Assembly: GCF_028369055.1 (NCBI RefSeq)
Contig: NZ_JAQNCZ010000006.1
Coordinates: 1 to 64,000, forward strand
From: Cognatishimia sp. SS12
GTDB lineage: Bacteria; Pseudomonadota; Alphaproteobacteria; Rhodobacterales; Rhodobacteraceae
Direction: 5' to 3'
DNA length: 64,000 nucleotides
The position numbers were made by a program, and so were the translations under genes. The notes beneath the pieces are model-generated. The model worked only from the letters and a program-made list of their open reading frames with translations, did no database searches and had not been told where the DNA came from. Positions 59,926 through 64,000 of this stretch are shown piece by piece (positions within the stretch are counted from its first letter, which is position 1; every line of letters starts with the position of its first letter).

Positions 59926-61190
59926 GCCCAGCGGCGCGCAGCCGCGATCTCGCGCTCAATGGTCTGGCGCAGCGGCTTTGGCACGCCATGCTCCTGCGCC
60001 ACCTGCGGCCAGTCCGCCAGCGCCGCATCCACCTCTGCGATAATCTGATCGCGGCGTTTGGCTTTGATCCCGCCGATCTCTGCCACTGTGGCAAAGGCCC
60101 CCTGCCCCGGCGCGCGCCCTTCCCCGGCGACGGCCATGGAATGTTCACCCCCCGGCCCCGGATCAAAGGTGACATCAAAGGCCGGCGCCAGATGCCACTG
60201 TCCCGCCGTGTCCATCAGCAAGGCGTGGTTGCGGATGTGATCATCGCGGCTGATCGCGCGCACATTGAACACCATGCGGCGAAACAGCTCTTCGGCGGTC
60301 TGCGCCTTGTTCAGACAAAGGGTTTTGGCCAGGCGCATCAGGTCGACATAATCAAAGACACCATGCTGCAACCCGGTGTTCAGCAGCCCCGCGACCGAGG
60401 CCATATGCCGCCGCCTGCCCTGATCGCGATCAAACCGATGGGTGGCAAAAAACGTCTCTAAACTGCCTTTTAGACTAAACATCTGCTGGCAATCGATCCC
60501 GGCGCGCCGCATCAGCGCGCCATAGGCGAGCTCGGCCTCGATCGCGCCTTTGGGGTCCAGGCTGCCGCGGCCCTTGATCAGCACATGGGTCCAGCCCTCT
60601 TGCCAGGGCGCGCGGTGATCGCGCAGGCTGCGCTGATCCGGGCCGATCTGGGCGACAAATTTCGGCCGCGCCCCCTGCGAGCCGCCGCTGATCACCCTGA
60701 GCCGCTGTAGCACCTCCAGGTCGGTCTCATCGTCAATCCGGCCAATCACCCCTTCAAACCAGCTCAGATCCAGCTCAGCGGCGCTCTGAGGGGCTGTCAC
60801 GGGGCGATAGCTCAGTGCGCCCATGCCCTGCGTGCCCACAAAGGCCAGCCGGTGCAGATCATCAAGCTGCGCCCGCGAAGCCCCGGCGGCGTTGATTTCG
60901 CGATCCAGCAGCAATCGCCCCCAGCCATCTGGCAGGCTGTCTTCGAACAGACCCGGCAAGGCCCCGGGCCGGGTTTCAGGCCCGCGCAGCAGGCCGCTGT
61001 ACTGGCGGGTGTGAACGGGCCAGATCGGCAGGGGCGCGGCGGCGAACTCCGCATCCCATTCTAAGGCAAAGCCGCGCCGCGCCGGATCGCGCCCCAGCTG
61101 CCCGATCACGCGCTCTTGCGGCCCGTCCCCCTGCCCTGCCCCCTGCCCGCCATAGCCCGGCGCAAGCGACACTGTCAGCCGCTCAATCAT
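59922..61190 (-). CDS. hipA: HipA family serine/threonine-kinase toxin
   Basis: This 422-residue kinase-fold toxin has N-subdomain QYSGLLRGPETRPGALPGLFEDSLPDGWGRLLLDRE. The ATP-loop region is RVISGGSQGARPKFVAQI. The catalytic segment VFNVRAISRDDHIRNHALLMDTAGQWHLAPAFDVTFDP has the DDHxRN catalytic Asp and the DVTFD metal Asp. These are the residues HipA needs to phosphorylate targets such as glutamyl-tRNA synthetase, so the toxin looks intact. It overlaps hipB by eight bases. Confidence 0.9.
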   Translation of the reverse strand: MIERLTVSLAPGYGGQGAGQGDGPQERVIGQLGRDPARRGFALEWDAEFAAAPLPIWPVHTRQYSGLLRGPETRPGALPGLFEDSLPDGWGRLLLDREINAAGASRAQLDDLHRLAFVGTQGMGALSYRPVTAPQSAAELDLSWFEGVIGRIDDETDLEVLQRLRVISGGSQGARPKFVAQIGPDQRSLRDHRAPWQEGWTHVLIKGRGSLDPKGAIEAELAYGALMRRAGIDCQQMFSLKGSLETFFATHRFDRDQGRRRHMASVAGLLNTGLQHGVFDYVDLMRLAKTLCLNKAQTAEELFRRMVFNVRAISRDDHIRNHALLMDTAGQWHLAPAFDVTFDPGPGGEHSMAVAGEGRAPGQGAFATVAEIGGIKAKRRDQIIAEVDAALADWPQVAQEHGVPKPLRQTIEREIAAARRWA

Positions 61191-61494
61191 GCGGCCCCCG
61201 CGCGCGTTTGCGCCCTCTCTGCGGTGCGGTCAGATCATCCAATGTCGCCGCCTCTGGCGCAGGAAACAGCCGGGTAAATTCGGCCAGAGCGTCCAGCGAT
61301 TCCGCCACCGCCAAGACCGTCGCAAAGCTGGCCGTGCCGCCGTTTTCAAACCGCTTGAGCGTCGCCAGCGACACCCCGGCCCGCTGCGCCAGCGCCGCTT
61401 GGGTGATATTCATCGCGAGCCGCCGTGCCTTGGCGGCGGCGGCGACGCGCTGATGCAGATCTGTGGCGGTGTAAAATTCGGGCAAAAGGCTCAT
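61183..61494 (-). CDS. hipB: XRE-type antitoxin of HipBA pair (HipB)
   Basis: This is a 103-residue HTH protein: LAMNITQAALAQRAGVSLATLKRFENGGTASFATVLAVAESLDAL is the classic XRE helix set, and the C-terminal tail is basic and disordered (APQRGRKRARGPHD). The ATG at 61494 is preferred; ATG at 61506 and GTG at 61515 are in-frame alternatives. It is encoded before hipA with overlapping codons, the usual order. It would neutralise HipA and repress the promoter. Confidence 0.88.
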   Translation of the reverse strand: MSLLPEFYTATDLHQRVAAAAKARRLAMNITQAALAQRAGVSLATLKRFENGGTASFATVLAVAESLDALAEFTRLFPAPEAATLDDLTAPQRGRKRARGPHD

Positions 61495-61542
61495 ATTCGA
61501 TCCCATAACTGGCACTTCTGCCTTTATAGCATCAAATATGAG
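61490..61542. promoter_or_regulatory. Inverted repeat flanking hipB start (candidate HipB operator)
   Basis: CTCATATT (61490-61497) overlaps the hipB start codon and is the exact inverse of AATATGAG (61535-61542), 37 bp apart. The wider arms also match (TCATATTCGA / TCAAATATGA-like). Autoregulated hip operons carry paired operators at this position. Candidate only. Confidence 0.45.
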
Positions 61543-61676
61543 CCGTTATCAAATATTCTGCCCGCCACAGTTTTTGTGCCGCGGCAATCGTGGTGAGAAC
61601 TTTGTTAAGAAAGCTGATTTTACAGTGGGGCATTCACCACCGAACCGGCGTGCTGCCGCTTTGAAAAGGATGCCAC

Positions 61677-62696
61677 ATGACAAAATCCGCCTTTATCACC
61701 GGGATCACAGGCCAGGACGGTGCCTATCTGGCAAAACTGCTCTTGCAAAAGGGCTACCGCGTGCACGGCGGGGTGCGCCGTATTTCACACCCCGAAACCA
61801 CGCGGCTCGCCGCGCTTGGCATCGCAGATCAGGTCACGTTGCACAGTTTTGATTTGAACGAGATCAACAATATTGTCCGCGTGATCCGCGACACCCCGGT
61901 GGATGAGTTTTACAACCTCGCTGCCCAAAGTTTTGTCGGGGCCAGTTGGGAACAGCCGATTTATACGGGTGACGCCAATGGCATGGGCGTCGTGCGCATC
62001 TTGGATTGCCTGCGCACCTATCATCCAAATACGCGCTTTTATCAGGCCTCCACCTCGGAAATGTTTGGGCTGGTGCAAGAGGTGCCGCAGCGCGAAACCA
62101 CACCGTTTTATCCGCGCTCCCCCTATGGCGTTGCCAAGGCCTATGGCCACTACATCACCATGAACTATCGGGAAAGTTTTGGCATGCATGCCTCCTCTGG
62201 TGTGCTGTTTAACCACGAAAGCCCGCTGCGCGGCAAAGAATTTGTGACACGCAAAATCACTCTTGGCCTTGCCAAAATCGCGCGCGGCAGCAATGAGGTT
62301 CTGAAACTCGGCAATCTCGATGTGCAGCGCGACTGGGGCTATGCCGGGGATTACGTGCGCGGCATGTGGTTGATGCTGCAACAAGATCAGCCGGATGATT
62401 ACGTGCTCGCCACCGGCGTCACCACACCGATCCGAGAGTTTGTGCGCTATGCCGCCGAAGCCCTGGATATGGAGCTGGAGTTCATGGGGCGCGGGCTGAA
62501 TGAAATGGCGGTGGAGCGCAAGACCGGCCGCCGCATTCTGGAGGTGGACCCGGATTTCTTCCGCCCTGCGGAAGTTGACCTGCTGATCGGCGACGCAAGC
62601 AAAGCGAAATCCTCGCTCGGCTGGCATGCGAAAATGCCGGTCAAGACCTTGGCCGCCATGATGGCCCAGGCCGATTTTGACGCGCTGCGCGCATGA
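61677..62696 (+). CDS. gmd: GDP-mannose 4,6-dehydratase
   Basis: This is a 339-residue NADP-dependent SDR. GITGQDGAYLAKLLLQKGY (residues about 9-27) is the GMD-specific Rossmann motif, FYQASTSEMFG holds the catalytic Thr/Glu, and SPYGVAKAYGHYITMNYRES has the YxxxK pair. It ends in VKTLAAMMAQADFD. It converts GDP-mannose to GDP-4-keto-6-deoxymannose, the precursor of fucose, rhamnose or perosamine in cell-surface glycans. AAAAGGA precedes the ATG. It is translationally coupled to the following gene (ATGA), marking the left edge of a polysaccharide locus. Confidence 0.94.
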   Translation: MTKSAFITGITGQDGAYLAKLLLQKGYRVHGGVRRISHPETTRLAALGIADQVTLHSFDLNEINNIVRVIRDTPVDEFYNLAAQSFVGASWEQPIYTGDANGMGVVRILDCLRTYHPNTRFYQASTSEMFGLVQEVPQRETTPFYPRSPYGVAKAYGHYITMNYRESFGMHASSGVLFNHESPLRGKEFVTRKITLGLAKIARGSNEVLKLGNLDVQRDWGYAGDYVRGMWLMLQQDQPDDYVLATGVTTPIREFVRYAAEALDMELEFMGRGLNEMAVERKTGRRILEVDPDFFRPAEVDLLIGDASKAKSSLGWHAKMPVKTLAAMMAQADFDALRA

Positions 62697-64000
62697 TGGG
62701 CGCGGCCCGAAATATCCGGCAGCGCGCGCAAGCTTTGCGCTATTGTGGTCATGTCGATGGGCTGCACGGCCCGGCAATCTGCGGCTGGGTGGCCACACGG
62801 GTCCGGCAACGCGGTGGGCTGCGTGTGGGTCTTTTTCTGGGCCCGCGCTGTCTGGCATCGGGGGTTGCCAACCAGTTTCGCGGTGACGTCGCCAACCAGG
62901 GCTATGGGCGCGGCGATTGCGGGTTTGAATTGCCGCTGACCGCGGAGGATATCGCCCTCATTACCGCGCAGAACCGCCCCCTCGAAGTGCGTCTGCTGCG
63001 GGGCGCGACCGCGGCGGCTGGGCATTTGCTTGGCCGCGTGACGCTGCCTGTGCACACGGATTTTGCAGCGCTAGAGGCGCAAGCCAAGATTGAGGTGTTG
63101 CGCGACCATTTGGCACCAGCATGCAGCGCCGTCATGGCCCTGCGCGACACCGAGGAAACACCCCGCCCGGTGCCTGCGTTGACGGCCCATACCGCGATAT
63201 CACGGTCCGTTTCGCCCGCCATTGATGCTGCAGAACATGTCCCGATCGCGGCCTATACGGATTTTACCCGCAAACGCCTGCGCCGCGATGCGGCGTATGA
63301 CATTGACCTGGCCGAGGACCGTGCCCATTGCCTCTATTGGTATATCACCCGCTATGGGCGCGACCGCGGTTTGCGCGTCCCGCTTAGCGCCGATGAAATT
63401 GCCTATCTCAACCAGCCCGTGATCCTCGGTGGGCTGACCGCACAGCTGCCACGGTTCATGTTTTGGCACCTGATGAACGCGCACGCGCAGCGCGCGGCGC
63501 TTGATCTGAATGATCCGGCCACTGTGCTCGCGCAGCAGTTCTGGTGGGTTCACAAGGCGGCCCCCGCATTGATGGTCGAGGATTGCCTGATCCCCGGCGA
63601 TATGGCGGCCGATATGGCGCGCGTCCACCACAGCCGCCGCGACGACATTTACCCGCTGAGCAGTTTCATGGATCTGATGTTGCGCGAAATGCCCGCGCTG
63701 CAGTGTCTTGACCCCAGCTGCGCCACAGACCGGGCGACCCTGACCTTTGTTTTGATGATCCAAGCGCTGCGGCGGCCCGATATTCTGCGTTATCTTCCCG
63801 CCCAAAGCCTTGCTGCTGCGCTGACAGCCGATGACAGCGGGGCCTGCCCGCTCAGTGAATTTGCAACCACACTGTGGGAGGACGCGCCCGAGATCACCGG
63901 CGCTGGCTATCGCGCCGCGCTGGCGGATCGCGGTTTTGATCTGGGTCGCCGTGAATTTTTGACCCGCAGCGCGCAAGGGCACCGTCTGCATGCGGCGGCG
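62693..64000 (+). CDS. Large polysaccharide-locus protein with CGW-type N-domain (partial, runs off window)
   Basis: The frame is open from ATG 62693, overlapping the gmd stop, to the end of the window without a stop, at least 436 residues. Near residues 19-34 it has GHVDGLHGPAICGWVA, the GYV(E/D)...GWA pattern of a small beta domain fused to glycosyltransferases and surface-glycan proteins. Around 211-245 is CLYWYITRYGRDRGLRVPLS followed by IAYLNQPV, seen in proteobacterial glycan-locus proteins. No catalytic motif is identifiable in the visible part. It probably acts in glycan assembly with Gmd. A glycosyltransferase domain beyond the window is likely but unseen. Confidence 0.7.
   Translation, partial: MMGAARNIRQRAQALRYCGHVDGLHGPAICGWVATRVRQRGGLRVGLFLGPRCLASGVANQFRGDVANQGYGRGDCGFELPLTAEDIALITAQNRPLEVRLLRGATAAAGHLLGRVTLPVHTDFAALEAQAKIEVLRDHLAPACSAVMALRDTEETPRPVPALTAHTAISRSVSPAIDAAEHVPIAAYTDFTRKRLRRDAAYDIDLAEDRAHCLYWYITRYGRDRGLRVPLSADEIAYLNQPVILGGLTAQLPRFMFWHLMNAHAQRAALDLNDPATVLAQQFWWVHKAAPALMVEDCLIPGDMAADMARVHHSRRDDIYPLSSFMDLMLREMPALQCLDPSCATDRATLTFVLMIQALRRPDILRYLPAQSLAAALTADDSGACPLSEFATTLWEDAPEITGAGYRAALADRGFDLGRREFLTRSAQGHRLHAAA

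Noticed and set aside
63200-63991. 263-codon minus-strand frame at the window end
   Set aside because: The plus strand is continuously open through this segment and coupled to gmd, with glycan-protein motifs; the minus frame has none.

Overview
The window is GC-rich chromosomal DNA from an alphaproteobacterium, most likely a marine Roseobacter-group member of the Rhodobacteraceae. This rests on the pcaQ / pobA-pcaDCHG-BKACE-pcaB gene order, a GbcAB-type Rieske system beside a GlxA-type regulator, three TRAP/TTT-type and two Liv-type uptake systems, DctBD, and a Gmd gene leading into a polysaccharide locus. This placement is inference from gene content; there is no rRNA marker. No tRNA, rRNA, CRISPR array, transposase or integrase is visible.

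The first 61 kb is a dense catabolic and transport region, with a specific regulator beside almost every operon. Region 1 (1-3123): the C-terminus of a GlxA/AraC regulator, a ferredoxin reductase plus Rieske oxygenase pair resembling glycine-betaine demethylase (gbcB, gbcA), and a NIPSNAP protein. Region 2 (3151-9066): a FAD monooxygenase divergent from a MarR regulator across a nested palindrome, then a TRAP transporter (dctPQM type) and a ketopantoate-reductase-like dehydrogenase. Region 3 (9083-19991): AraC regulators flanking a 2,4'-dihydroxyacetophenone-dioxygenase-like cupin, an FMN alpha-hydroxyacid dehydrogenase, an SDR, a salicylaldehyde/vanillin-type aldehyde dehydrogenase and a livKHMGF transporter. 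Region 4 (20004-26593): the protocatechuate branch of the beta-ketoadipate pathway, with a beta-keto acid cleavage enzyme inserted between pcaG and pcaB. Region 5 (26612-34494): a MarR regulator, a DctB-like kinase, a DctD-like regulator lacking the sigma-54 contact loop, a second TRAP system and an AraC regulator. Region 6 (34672-47842): GMC oxidoreductase, metallo-beta-lactamase-fold protein, DsbA-like protein, LysR, SnoaL-like protein, a second Liv transporter, AraC, a thiamine-diphosphate enzyme and IclR.

Region 7 (47916-49051) is a small accessory pocket: a two-helix membrane protein overlapping an ImmA/IrrE metallopeptidase, and a 49-residue single-helix ORF. Region 8 (49196-59925): quinone oxidoreductase, DUF6282-type hydrolase, IclR, a signal-peptide-less PF04392-like binding protein, cupin, HpaI-type aldolase, an orphan TctC-type binding protein, an MFS exporter with a C-terminal soluble domain, an MRJP/SMP-30-like periplasmic protein and LysR. 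Region 9 (59922-64000): a hipBA toxin-antitoxin pair, then gmd and the start of a polysaccharide protein that runs off the window.

Working together, the genes suggest import of carboxylates, amino-acid-like compounds and plant-derived aromatics, and their conversion to 4-hydroxybenzoate, protocatechuate and then 3-oxoadipate. The best leads for new biology are the BKACE in the pca operon as a possible replacement for PcaIJ/PcaF, the GAFTGA-less DctD paired with tandem direct repeats before its TRAP operon, hairpins that repeatedly separate binding-protein genes from permease genes, and the small ImmA/IrrE membrane-protein pair.
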